In this document: positions 22,412 through 31,108 of the stretch, piece after piece
Layout: every line of letters starts with the position of its first letter
Numbering within the stretch: position 1 is the stretch's first letter
From: Lachnospiraceae bacterium
GTDB lineage: Bacteria; Bacillota; Clostridia; Lachnospirales; Lachnospiraceae
Assembly (NCBI GenBank): GCA_030524705.1
Contig: JAUNGD010000035.1
Coordinates: forward strand, 1 to 35,991
Reading direction: 5' to 3'
Length of the DNA: 35,991 nt
The notes under the pieces: generated by a model
Seen by the model: only the letters and a program-made list of their open reading frames with translations
Told to the model about the DNA's origin: nothing
Database searches by the model: none
Program-made: the position numbers and the translations under genes

Positions 22412-24835
22412 TTATTTAAAATCCTTCGGAAACAGAATGATATAGTCATTCTCATCATACCGCTTCTTCCCCATGGACATCTTGCGGAAAAACTTGTTTG
22501 ACCTTGCGATCGCCCTGCTGACAATCTCTATCACATCTGTGATCGCCAGGCTGTTCCCCGCATCTATCGCCTCAGAAAGCTTCTGGTACAGCGTTTCCTG
22601 CGCGTCAGCACCGATCACATAATCCTGTGCATTTGCATAGATCTGTCCAAACATGGAAAGCTCTTCCACTGTGTATTCCGGTATATATATCTGAGCGGTA
22701 AATTTCATCGTAAAACGTGGATGACGCATCAGCAGCTCATGAATATACTGCTGCTCATCCTCCAAAATCACGATCAGGCCGTCTGTCCGGAATTCCATGG
22801 CTGTCGTCAGCTGCTCTACCGTACCCGGCTCCAGATCACCGGCCTCCTCAATAATCAGAGTGCCTCCGGCAATCTTGGCCACCGTTGCCGCGATATCCTT
22901 GCGGTTCAGATCTGCAGCATATATCTTGGCCATCTTCATGACCTGGCTGCCTTTATCCTGCGCAATCGCTTTTGCAATATTCATGGCAAGGGTCGTCTTG
23001 CCTGAGCCGTGGGCTCCGAAGATCAGGATATTTCCACTGCGGGATGTTCTGTCATCTCCCTTGGATTCAGCCTGTATGATCGCGTTGGCAATCTGATCCT
23101 CCAGTCCCTCTATCTCTGTAAAACCACTGAAAAGATTTCGCAGATGAGGCGGGAGCGTCAGATATTCTTCTTCGTATTCCTCTTCATATTCCTCCGTATT
23201 TTCCGCCTCTGCATATCCACCGTCATCAGCCGGATATTCCTCCGACGGATATCCGTCCTCTGCAGGGCCTTCTGCCTGCGGCTCTTCAGAAACCGGCTCA
23301 TCCATATCTGGAGCCTCCAAAGCTTCCGCATTCTGTGCAGCCATCCGGGAAGCCTCCTCTATTTTCCGGGAAATCTCTTCCGTAGGAATTCGTATCGTCT
23401 TTTCAGCCAGAATTTCTTTCTTGGCAGCTTCCATCAACTCTTCCTTTGTATTCACAATACGGCGGGTCTTGCCCAGATCGTCCTCTTCGTCCCTCACTTC
23501 AGAATACATAGGCAGTGAACTTTTATTTTTTAGAAGCTTCTCCGGATGATTCGTATACCGGAGCGCTTCTCTCTGAGCCTCCGTAAGATCATCCGCCGCA
23601 GCTGCCGCCACGCTCTTCGCCAGCTCAGGTACCTCAGGTACCGGAATGGTTTCTACCTCCAGCGGCTTATCTGCTGCTTCAGCCGCCGTTTCATCCCGAT
23701 TCTCATCAGACTGCTCTTCTTCTTGTTCCTCTTTTTCTCCGGCATCAAGCACCACATCTGTGATCCGCTTGCCCTTGTCACTCATAGAAAGCAATATATC
23801 ATCAATGGAAAGCTGTCCCGCCACCTGCTCCACATTCTCCGGCATTTCAATCTTCTGAGGCTTCTGAAGCTGAGAATCAACAGCCATCGGAATATCCTCT
23901 TCATTTTCCTCCGTACGCTTTACAACGCCGGAAATGATCTTCCGCATGCTCTTAGCCAGCTCCACCTGAAGATCCTTTGTTTCTTCAGGCGCAGGTTCCT
24001 CCGGCAGTTCTCCAAAAACCCTCGTCTGCTGCAGTTTTTCATCCTGTACCGGCTCCTGTGCAGCTTCCTTCTCCATCTCAGCCTTATGTGCCGCCACCTG
24101 ATTGGCGATCTCCTTCTCTGTCTCCGCAATAATGGTCTCTGCAAGCACTTCCCCGTCTGTGCTCTCGACATTCTGGATAACATTGTCCTCTTCTTCCTCA
24201 TCCAGATCAGCTGCCATCTTTTCCTGGATACATTCCTCATAAATCTGCTGCTGCTTCGGAGTCAGCGTCGCATAACGTTTTTTCAGCTCCAAAGCCTTTG
24301 CAACATACTTTCCACTGTGGAACCACAAAACGAGATCATCACAGGCTGCCAGACACTTCTGCATCTGTCCTGACTGCTGATACAGTGTCGCCAGCTCATA
24401 TGCCCAGCGCTCCGTATATTCCTGCCCCAGGTACTCCTCAAGAATCGCGATCAGCTCTTCGATCGAACTGCCTCTGCCCCTGTATATCTTATACTTCAGG
24501 ATATATCTGTTATTATCATGCGGCGCTGCCTGGACATACTCCGTATAATACTCGATCGCCTCGTCATACTGCTGCAGCTCCGTCGTCACCTCAACCAGCC
24601 GGTACAAAACAGTCCTTCCCACCGGAGATCTTCTGTAGGCGCGCAGGAGAAGACTCTTGCTGTCCTCCAGCCTTCCAGAAGCCTCATATATCTCACTGAT
24701 CAGGCAAAGAGTCCTGATATTGCGCACTCTTCTCCAGTCTATGGTATCTGCCAGATTGGCAGCCTCCGTATAATCGCCCTGATCTACCAGCTTATCAATT
24801 TCCTCAAGTTTGAGGTTGTATTCATATTTATCCAA
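22412..24835 (-). CDS. TPR and P-loop ATPase domain protein, function unknown
   Basis: An 807-residue cytoplasmic protein when started at TTG 24835, where GGGGTG sits six bases upstream. A longer frame opens at 24991, but that ATG lies upstream of the gene's own promoter (24918-24946) and cannot be used. Residues 1 to about 200 are tetratricopeptide-like helical repeats. About 210-580 is acidic, low-complexity sequence rich in Glu, Ala and Pro. Residues about 601-807 are a P-loop ATPase domain with Walker A FGAHGSGKTT at about 606-615 and Walker B GGTLIIEEAGD at about 657. The C-terminus contains a basic FRKMSMGKKRY segment. No transmembrane helix is present. It resembles large conserved proteins of Lachnospiraceae without assigned role; the architecture suggests an ATP-driven scaffold. 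It lies between two operons without sharing a transcript. Confidence 0.8.
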   Translation of the reverse strand: MDKYEYNLKLEEIDKLVDQGDYTEAANLADTIDWRRVRNIRTLCLISEIYEASGRLEDSKSLLLRAYRRSPVGRTVLYRLVEVTTELQQYDEAIEYYTEYVQAAPHDNNRYILKYKIYRGRGSSIEELIAILEEYLGQEYTERWAYELATLYQQSGQMQKCLAACDDLVLWFHSGKYVAKALELKKRYATLTPKQQQIYEECIQEKMAADLDEEEEDNVIQNVESTDGEVLAETIIAETEKEIANQVAAHKAEMEKEAAQEPVQDEKLQQTRVFGELPEEPAPEETKDLQVELAKSMRKIISGVVKRTEENEEDIPMAVDSQLQKPQKIEMPENVEQVAGQLSIDDILLSMSDKGKRITDVVLDAGEKEEQEEEQSDENRDETAAEAADKPLEVETIPVPEVPELAKSVAAAAADDLTEAQREALRYTNHPEKLLKNKSSLPMYSEVRDEEDDLGKTRRIVNTKEELMEAAKKEILAEKTIRIPTEEISRKIEEASRMAAQNAEALEAPDMDEPVSEEPQAEGPAEDGYPSEEYPADDGGYAEAENTEEYEEEYEEEYLTLPPHLRNLFSGFTEIEGLEDQIANAIIQAESKGDDRTSRSGNILIFGAHGSGKTTLAMNIAKAIAQDKGSQVMKMAKIYAADLNRKDIAATVAKIAGGTLIIEEAGDLEPGTVEQLTTAMEFRTDGLIVILEDEQQYIHELLMRHPRFTMKFTAQIYIPEYTVEELSMFGQIYANAQDYVIGADAQETLYQKLSEAIDAGNSLAITDVIEIVSRAIARSNKFFRKMSMGKKRYDENDYIILFPKDFK

Positions 24836-24917
24836 CTTGTTCACCCCGTTATTAATTATTTCGGTTGTAAAATTATTCGTTATACACTTTTTACATTTAT
24901 GTAATATATTCTGCTTT

Positions 24918-24946
24918 AGTGTACCATACCTATATTTTCTTGTCAA
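24918..24946 (-). promoter_or_regulatory. Sigma-A promoter of the TPR-ATPase gene
   Basis: On the minus strand, TTGACA (24941-24946) and TACACT (24918-24923) are 17 bases apart. This places the transcript start near 24910 and decides against the longer frame beginning at 24991. Confidence 0.8.
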
Positions 24947-25060
24947 AAACAACCTGTCGTAAATTTGCGGTTTTTGCGTTATTTTCCGCATATATCTCCA
25001 ATTTTTTCAAAATACTGCGCCGGACGGAGACGAAGATCCGGAAACACATTTTTATTCGCG

Positions 25061-25089
25061 TTGACTGGATTTCCTTTTTGCAGTAAAAT
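25061..25089 (+). promoter_or_regulatory. Sigma-A promoter of the second wall-polymer operon
   Basis: TTGACT (25061-25066) and TAAAAT (25084-25089) are 17 bases apart, about 37 bases before the ATG of the first transferase gene. The divergent TPR-ATPase promoter lies about 115 bases away. Confidence 0.8.
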
Positions 25090-25125
25090 AATCAGTAATT
25101 TATTATCTATCGGAGGATATTATAT

Positions 25126-26979
25126 ATGAACGATGAAGGATTAAAAACCTTTTTTGATATTTTCGGCAACGCTCTGACGGATTTCCAGGTACAGAGAACA
25201 CAAAAATTAATGGCAGACCTGAAGCATGAATATTCATTTTCTGAATCTCAGCTTTCCGATGTCACAGCGTTATTGTCCATGATCTTTATCGAAGAGAAGC
25301 CTTCTGCAAAAGCAGCGCTTCTGCTTGGACAGATCATTAATCCACAGAATCCTGAGAATCCAGGCAATGATATCCTCCTGACCCGTTTTTGTCTCAAGCA
25401 TCTGTTTCCGGCGGTCTACGACCTGAATATTTATCAGCCCATTGAAGACCGTCTGCTGTTTATGCAGCCCCGCCAGGGCCTGAATGAGACCTTCCGCTAT
25501 CTGTACCGGAAGCTTGAAAAAAATTATCCTTATCAGCTTGCTTTATATGAACTGAACCGGGATACCGTATCAAAGGCAGAATATCACGTCAACGCTGCAT
25601 GGTTTGTCCGGGATATGGCGCTTGCCCGGGTCGTGTTCGTCCATGAATCCAACAATCTCATGGGCTATCTTAATATCCGTCCGGAGACCAGAGTCGTACA
25701 GCTCTGGCACGGCTGCGGAGTGTTCAAGCATATCGGCCTGAGCACCATCGGCAAAAAGGGCTTCAAGAGTATGGCCCGTTATGAAGAATTTCCGGAATAC
25801 AACAAATATTCCCTTGTTACCATAGCAAGCCCCGAGCTTTCCTGGGTCTTCGAAGAATTCATGGGGATCTCAAAGGAAAGCAACATCATCCAGCCCTACG
25901 GAGTCTGCCGCACGGACGAGATTTTCGATAAAGGCTACGTAGATACATGCTATCAGAAGCTGTACAACGCGATTCCGGACGCCAAAGGTAAAAAAATTAT
26001 TCTCTATGCCCCGACCTACCGCGGCGTGGATCCGAACCGCGTCTCTCCGGACGCACTGGACATTGCTCAGTTTGCTGAGAAGCTGGGTGATAAATATATT
26101 CTTATCATGAAGCACCATCAGACCGTCCGGGAAGTTCCTCAGATTCCTGAACCGTACAAAGACAGCTTCGCATATGATATGACCCGGGGCAGAGGAATGA
26201 ATATCAATGAACTGATGACCATTGCCGATATCTGTATTACAGATTATTCTTCTGTGGCATTTGAATTTTCTCTGTTTGAACGTCCTCTGCTGTTTTTCGT
26301 TTACGATCTGGACGAATACATTGACAACCGCGGCCTGTATTACAACTTCAACGAGATCACTCCCGGGCCGTTATGCCGAACCAATGAAGAGATGATCCAT
26401 TATATTCAGAGTATTGAGCAGGGATTTGATAATTCCGTCATCTCAGATTTCAAAAACCGTTTTATGTGCAGCTGCGATGGCCATGCCTGCGAACGTACGC
26501 TCCATTCGCTGGGGCTCGATCACCCGGAGGCCGGGATTCCACGTATTTCCGAATATGTGGAGCCAAAACGCCAGGTTGTATATTCCTGCGATACGGCACG
26601 TACTGAAACTTTTATTGACTTCCGGCCGGGAGACGATTTTTCTCTCCAGGCAAATACTTTTACGGATGAACATGACGCTTTTGCCGGGTGGAACATGTAC
26701 CAGTACGGCGGTGCCGGCCGCATCTGGCTTTGTGAGGACGGAACGTGGCACACCGGAGCGGAGCTCAAAGCAGCCGGTGTCAAAAAACGTCTCATCACAG
26801 ATCAGGAAACGCTTCCAAATTTTACGCCCTGGAATGATTTTCCAATCTATCTGGCAGCACAATGGAAAATGACTTTGTCCGCAAAATCAATACAGATTCA
26901 TTCTCAAAGATTTGCAAAGAGAGCTTTAAAAGCAGTGTATAACCGCTTATTCCATCGGACAAAAGGAGGCAAAAAATGA
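25126..26979 (+). CDS. CDP-glycerol glycerophosphotransferase family protein with C-terminal extension
   Basis: A 617-residue polyol-phosphate transferase. Residues 1 to about 150 are a helical region without recognised domain. About 170-470 is the transferase domain: RVVQLWHGCGVFKH (catalytic histidine region), YAPTYRGV, LIMKHHQTV and CITDYSSVAFEFSLFERPLLFF. The sequence then runs on for about 145 residues past the usual end. This extension (about 475-617) has Trp and Gly-rich parts such as WNMYQYGGAGRIWLCEDGTW, possibly a binding module. CGGAGG precedes the ATG. The gene heads the plus-strand operon, and its stop overlaps the tagD start by four bases, so CDP-glycerol made by TagD is its likely donor. 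Confidence 0.88.
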   Translation: MNDEGLKTFFDIFGNALTDFQVQRTQKLMADLKHEYSFSESQLSDVTALLSMIFIEEKPSAKAALLLGQIINPQNPENPGNDILLTRFCLKHLFPAVYDLNIYQPIEDRLLFMQPRQGLNETFRYLYRKLEKNYPYQLALYELNRDTVSKAEYHVNAAWFVRDMALARVVFVHESNNLMGYLNIRPETRVVQLWHGCGVFKHIGLSTIGKKGFKSMARYEEFPEYNKYSLVTIASPELSWVFEEFMGISKESNIIQPYGVCRTDEIFDKGYVDTCYQKLYNAIPDAKGKKIILYAPTYRGVDPNRVSPDALDIAQFAEKLGDKYILIMKHHQTVREVPQIPEPYKDSFAYDMTRGRGMNINELMTIADICITDYSSVAFEFSLFERPLLFFVYDLDEYIDNRGLYYNFNEITPGPLCRTNEEMIHYIQSIEQGFDNSVISDFKNRFMCSCDGHACERTLHSLGLDHPEAGIPRISEYVEPKRQVVYSCDTARTETFIDFRPGDDFSLQANTFTDEHDAFAGWNMYQYGGAGRIWLCEDGTWHTGAELKAAGVKKRLITDQETLPNFTPWNDFPIYLAAQWKMTLSAKSIQIHSQRFAKRALKAVYNRLFHRTKGGKK

Positions 26980-27398
26980 AGAAAGTAATTACCTACGGTA
27001 CTTTTGACCTGCTGCATTATGGACATATCAATCTGCTCCGACGTGCCAAGGAGATGGGAGATTACCTGATTGTCGCCCTGTCCACCGATGAGTTCAACTG
27101 GAACAGCAAACAAAAAAAATGCTATTTCAGCTATGAAAAAAGAAAACAGCTTCTGGAAGCGATCCGCTACGTCGATCTGGTCATTCCGGAAGAATCCTGG
27201 GAGCAGAAAATCTCCGATGTAAAGGAGTTCCGTGTGGATACCTTTGTAATAGGCGATGACTGGGAAGGCAAATTTGATTTTCTCAAAGACTACTGTGAAG
27301 TCGTATATCTTCCGAGAACTCCGGATATTTCTACGACTCAGATCAAAACAAACCTTGGAAGTGATCTGAAGTCTCCGCAGGAAACTGCGAAACCATAA
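26976..27398 (+). CDS. tagD: Glycerol-3-phosphate cytidylyltransferase
   Basis: A 140-residue TagD/GCT enzyme making CDP-glycerol from CTP and sn-glycerol 3-phosphate. The signature of the cytidylyltransferase fold is present: TYGTFDLLHYGHINLLRRA (residues 6-24) with the HxGH motif, YEKRKQLLEAIRYVD in the middle, and ISTTQIKT near the C-terminus. The length is close to B. subtilis TagD (129 residues) plus a short tail. The start is coupled by ATGA overlap to the preceding transferase. It defines the glycerol phosphate branch: at least one of the neighbouring transferases should use CDP-glycerol. Confidence 0.95.
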   Translation: MKKVITYGTFDLLHYGHINLLRRAKEMGDYLIVALSTDEFNWNSKQKKCYFSYEKRKQLLEAIRYVDLVIPEESWEQKISDVKEFRVDTFVIGDDWEGKFDFLKDYCEVVYLPRTPDISTTQIKTNLGSDLKSPQETAKP

Positions 27399-27417
27399 GA
27401 AAGGCTTTGATTAGATT

Positions 27418-30042
27418 ATGAATCTATACGATATAACGATCCTTTACGCCCGCCACGGTCTGGAAACGGACGCGCCGCAGGATTTTCCGCATCAGACAAT
27501 ATCCCCGGACCGGATACAGCTGATATCTGTATGGGAAAATGACGTCTTCAATCCTCGCCGGAAGTCCCTGGAAACTATCAAAAAGGCAGACGGGCGTTTT
27601 GTTATCATGCTGGATGAAGGCGATAAATTTGACAGTTTCTTTTTGGAACATATGCTTGCTAAGGCATCGGAGCCTGAAACGGCTTTTGTGATGCCGTCTC
27701 TCACCTGGCAGAAAAGGCAGCCGAATATGCCAGAATTCTTTTCTCTGGAAACTTCAGAAGACATCCGTATTGATATCCGTACCAGCCAAAGAATTTTTCC
27801 CCTGGAACTGCACGGTCTCATGATTCCCAGTGATATGCTGAAGGAAGCATATTCACATATCCATTCTGAAGCAGAACCAGAAAAACAGGTGATTTTATCT
27901 CTTCTTGGAAAGACTCCATGCTTTCAGTATCTTGGCACCTGTCCGCTGGAATATATACTTGCCAGGGAATGCAATCCCGAATACGACATGCGCTGCCAGA
28001 TCAGAGAATGGTACTATGAGCCGCTTGAACAGTTCCTTCTCCCGCTTCTGGAAAAAGAAAGTGCTGCTCCACCGGTCAGCGGCCTGATTCAGGCCATGGC
28101 TATCCATATGCTCAATATCCGGATCACGGCCAACATAAATAATAAAAACAAACATGTCATCCCGCTTGAGGATGTTCCTTCATATATGGAACTGTTTTCC
28201 ATTATCCTGCAGTATGTTGATACAGCAACGATCATGGAAACAGAGAATCCTTCTCAGCCGGCAATATCCTCTGCAGCCATCATGCTGCTGCTATTGCGCC
28301 TGAAAAAAAGAGATTTTTCTTATTATCCGCATATTGTTCTGAAAAAACAGGCCGTGCGTTTTGCCTGTGACGGCTTTGATTTCGGAGGGCTGGAACGGAT
28401 TTTACTGAACCTGTATCAGCTGGACTATGCCAAAGGACATCTGGAGATCGACGGCGCATACAATGACTATTTCCACGATAGCGAAGCGCAGGTCTATGCC
28501 AGATTTGATAAGAAAAAATATTCTTTAAACTACAATCAGCGTTACTCTATGACAAAATACTTTGGCGTCACGGCCTCACGCATGAAAACCTTCCATGTAT
28601 CGATCCCTGTGCCCCAGGCAGATCATGACCGCCTTTTGCAGTTTGTTTTCTGTACCCAGGGAAAGGAATTCGTACTGGAATATGCGTTCCCGGCCCACGG
28701 CAGCCGTTTTGCCAAGGACTTTGGCTACGAATACTGGCGGTTCAGCGATTATCTTGCGTTCTGGAACAAAAAGGGCATCCATGTTGTCAAATCCAGTAAA
28801 TTACTCGTACTGAAAAAAGAGATCTCGCTCTGGCTGCAGATGTGGAAAAAGAAAGACGGTTTTTACAGAGACCAGCTTCCGATAAAGATTTTGAATTTTC
28901 TGCTCCGTCCCTATTATTCCCGCCAAAAGATCTGGCTGTTTATCGACAAAATATACAAGGGCGGAGATTCCTCGGAATACATGTACCGTTACGCCGAAAA
29001 ACAAAAGGACGGCATCAAAAAATACTATCTGCTGGATGAAGCCTCCGCAGACTATGCCCGCATGAAAAAAGAGGGCTACCATCCTCTGAAGCGGGGCAGC
29101 TTAAAGCACCGTCTCGTTTTCCTGAATGCGGATATGGTGATCGCCTCCAACTCCACGGTATTTGCATTCAATGATTACAGCTTTGAACGTTCTCTTCCTA
29201 TCCGAAGCGACGTCCATTTTGATGTTGCCTGCGTACAGCATGGAATGTCGGTACAGAAGATTGCGATTGCACAGCAAAGACTCAGAGACAATACCCGGCT
29301 GTATTTCTGTGCTTCCAAATACGAAATTGAAAACCTTTCCAAGCCGGTATACGATTATGTCGGATATGATGCGCTGAAGCTGACGGGAGTTCCCCGGTAT
29401 GACGGCCTGAAAAACCGCGCCCAGAAAATTATTGTGATTTCACCTACCTGGCGGATGCAGTCGGCCCTTCCGGTGAGCCGGAACGAAGGAGTCGCCCGGG
29501 ATTTTAACCCTCATTTCAAGGAAACAAATTATTATAAGGTATACAACGGCCTGATCAACGATCCCCGGCTGCTGGAGGCCGCCAGAACATACGGCTACCG
29601 CATTCAGTATGTCCTGCACCCGATCGTCAGCCCGCAGCACGATGATTTTACGAAAAATGATCTCGTCGAGATCATCCCCTCCATCGGCGATATGAGCTAT
29701 GAAAAAATATTCTGTGAGGGCGCTTTGATGGTAACGGATTTTTCAGGGGTTCAGTTCGATTTCGCATACATGCGCAAGCCAGTGGTTTACCTGCACCACA
29801 ACGACATTCCGCAGCATTATGAGGAAGGCACCTTCCATTATAAGACCATGGGTTTCGGAGAGATCTGCCATACAAATGAAGAGCTGATCGACGTTCTGTG
29901 CTCATACATGAAAAACGACTGTATCATGCCGGAAATGTACCGCAGACGGGCGGATGATTTCTTTGCATTCTCGGACAATCACAACTGCGAGCGAATTTAT
30001 CCGATCATGCTGGAGCATACAAAAAACCGTTCCATTTCCTGA
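27418..30042 (+). CDS. Large TagF-like polymerase with N-terminal GT2-like region
   Basis: An 874-residue protein. Residues 1 to about 230 resemble a GT-A glycosyltransferase: RHGLETD and DGRFVIMLDEGDKFDSFF, where DEGD replaces the usual acidic DSDD, so this part may be inactive or altered. About 310-470 is the beta-rich TagF-type domain. About 490-865 is the polyol-phosphate transferase: FIDKIYKGGDSSEYMY, ACVQHGMSVQ, VISPTWRMQ, YVLHPIVSP and MVTDFSGVQFDFAYMRKPVV. The C-terminal half is closely similar to the 565-residue minus-strand protein at 8166-9863. TagD lies 19 bases upstream and supplies the likely donor. A terminator follows 24 bases after the stop. It probably extends the poly(glycerol phosphate) chain. 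Confidence 0.9.
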   Translation: MNLYDITILYARHGLETDAPQDFPHQTISPDRIQLISVWENDVFNPRRKSLETIKKADGRFVIMLDEGDKFDSFFLEHMLAKASEPETAFVMPSLTWQKRQPNMPEFFSLETSEDIRIDIRTSQRIFPLELHGLMIPSDMLKEAYSHIHSEAEPEKQVILSLLGKTPCFQYLGTCPLEYILARECNPEYDMRCQIREWYYEPLEQFLLPLLEKESAAPPVSGLIQAMAIHMLNIRITANINNKNKHVIPLEDVPSYMELFSIILQYVDTATIMETENPSQPAISSAAIMLLLLRLKKRDFSYYPHIVLKKQAVRFACDGFDFGGLERILLNLYQLDYAKGHLEIDGAYNDYFHDSEAQVYARFDKKKYSLNYNQRYSMTKYFGVTASRMKTFHVSIPVPQADHDRLLQFVFCTQGKEFVLEYAFPAHGSRFAKDFGYEYWRFSDYLAFWNKKGIHVVKSSKLLVLKKEISLWLQMWKKKDGFYRDQLPIKILNFLLRPYYSRQKIWLFIDKIYKGGDSSEYMYRYAEKQKDGIKKYYLLDEASADYARMKKEGYHPLKRGSLKHRLVFLNADMVIASNSTVFAFNDYSFERSLPIRSDVHFDVACVQHGMSVQKIAIAQQRLRDNTRLYFCASKYEIENLSKPVYDYVGYDALKLTGVPRYDGLKNRAQKIIVISPTWRMQSALPVSRNEGVARDFNPHFKETNYYKVYNGLINDPRLLEAARTYGYRIQYVLHPIVSPQHDDFTKNDLVEIIPSIGDMSYEKIFCEGALMVTDFSGVQFDFAYMRKPVVYLHHNDIPQHYEEGTFHYKTMGFGEICHTNEELIDVLCSYMKNDCIMPEMYRRRADDFFAFSDNHNCERIYPIMLEHTKNRSIS

Positions 30043-30066
30043 TGGGAAAACAGCCAAAATGAACGT

Positions 30067-30098
30067 GGAGATAATGTTTTTACATTGTCTCCTTTTTT
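30067..30098 (+). terminator. Terminator of the tagD operon
   Basis: GGAGATAATGT (30067-30077) pairs with ACATTGTCTCC (30082-30092), with one mismatched or wobble position, around a four base loop, and is followed by six T's (30093-30098). It isolates the wall-polymer operon from the sulfate activation operon. Confidence 0.85.
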
Positions 30099-30105
30099 AT
30101 TCACA

Positions 30106-30136
30106 TTTCTGTAATTTTATTTTACTTTTCTGTAAT
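30106..30136 (+). promoter_or_regulatory. Direct repeat upstream of the sulfate activation operon
   Basis: TTTCTGTAAT occurs at 30106-30115 and again at 30127-30136, exactly 21 bases apart (two helical turns). A -10-like TATGAT at 30166-30171 has no good -35, so an activator bound at this repeat could drive cysD. This is inference from spacing alone. Confidence 0.4.
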
Positions 30137-30204
30137 AAAATCATACTTCTATCACAATCCTTCTATATGATAGCCTTGAAAAATCAGTGCAAGGAGTATC
30201 TTTT

Positions 30205-31107
30205 ATGAACCATATGACTCATCTGGACAAGCTGGAAGCTGAAGCTATCTATATTATACGCGAGGTGGCTGCCGAATGCGAAAAGCCGGTTATGCTTTAT
30301 TCCATCGGCAAGGATTCCTCTGTCATGCTTCATCTGGCACTGAAAGCCTTCTATCCCGAAAAGCCTCCGTTTCCCTTTCTTCATGTAAATACGACCTGGA
30401 AATTTCATGAAATGATTGCGTTTCGTGATCAGACGGCAAAAAAATACGGAATTGAAATGCTGGAATATATCAATGAAGAAGGCCTCTCTTTGGGAATCAA
30501 TCCCTTTGACCACGGCGCCGCCTATACGGATATCATGAAAACCCAGGCGCTTAAGCAGGCATTGGATAAATACGGATTTACTGCGGCCTTCGGAGGCGGA
30601 CGGCGTGATGAAGAAAAATCCCGGGCCAAGGAGCGTATCTTTTCCTTCCGCAATTCCAGCCATGCCTGGGATCCGAAAAACCAGCGGCCGGAAATGTGGA
30701 AGCTGTACAATACCCGTATTCATCCCGGCGAAGAAATGCGGATTTTTCCGATTTCCAACTGGACAGAGGCTGACATCTGGCAATACATCAGGCGGGAAAG
30801 CATTGACATTGTCCCTCTGTATTTTGCGAAGGAAAGGCCCTTTGTGCGCAGAGGCGGAAACATCATTATGCTGGATGACGACCGTATGAGGCTGCGGCCC
30901 GGTGAAGCCGTTGAGCACGGAAAAATCCGTTTCCGTACCCTTGGGTGCTACCCGCTCACCGGCGGCGTTGAAAGCTCTGCCGATACTCTGGACGCCATCA
31001 TCGAGGAAACCTTAAGCGCAATATCCTCCGAGAGGACCAGCCGCGTCATTGACAGCGACGGCGGAAGCGCCAGCATGGAAAAACGCAAAAGAGAGGGATA
31101 TTTCTAA
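30205..31107 (+). CDS. cysD: Sulfate adenylyltransferase subunit 2
   Basis: A 300-residue CysD, the catalytic ATP-pyrophosphatase subunit of ATP sulfurylase, which makes APS from sulfate and ATP. The PP-loop is [20 protein letters not shown] near residues 31-50; [16 protein letters not shown] and [20 protein letters not shown] follow, and the C-terminus keeps TLGCYPLTG. The length equals E. coli CysD. AAGGAG ends about eight bases before ATG 30205; a GTG six codons earlier overlaps that site and is not used. The partner CysNC starts one base after the stop. The operon lies next to polymer genes and lacks reductive sulfate genes. Confidence 0.95.
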   Translation: MNHMTHLDKLEAEAIYIIREVAAECEKPVMLYSIGKDSSVMLHLALKAFYPEKPPFPFLHVNTTWKFHEMIAFRDQTAKKYGIEMLEYINEEGLSLGINPFDHGAAYTDIMKTQALKQALDKYGFTAAFGGGRRDEEKSRAKERIFSFRNSSHAWDPKNQRPEMWKLYNTRIHPGEEMRIFPISNWTEADIWQYIRRESIDIVPLYFAKERPFVRRGGNIIMLDDDRMRLRPGEAVEHGKIRFRTLGCYPLTGGVESSADTLDAIIEETLSAISSERTSRVIDSDGGSASMEKRKREGYF

Positions 31108-31108
31108 T

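Noticed and set aside
24836-24991. N-terminal 52 residues of a longer TPR-ATPase frame starting at ATG 24991
   Set aside because: The ATG lies upstream of the gene's TTGACA-17-TACACT promoter, so it cannot be on the transcript; TTG at 24835 has a GGGGTG site.
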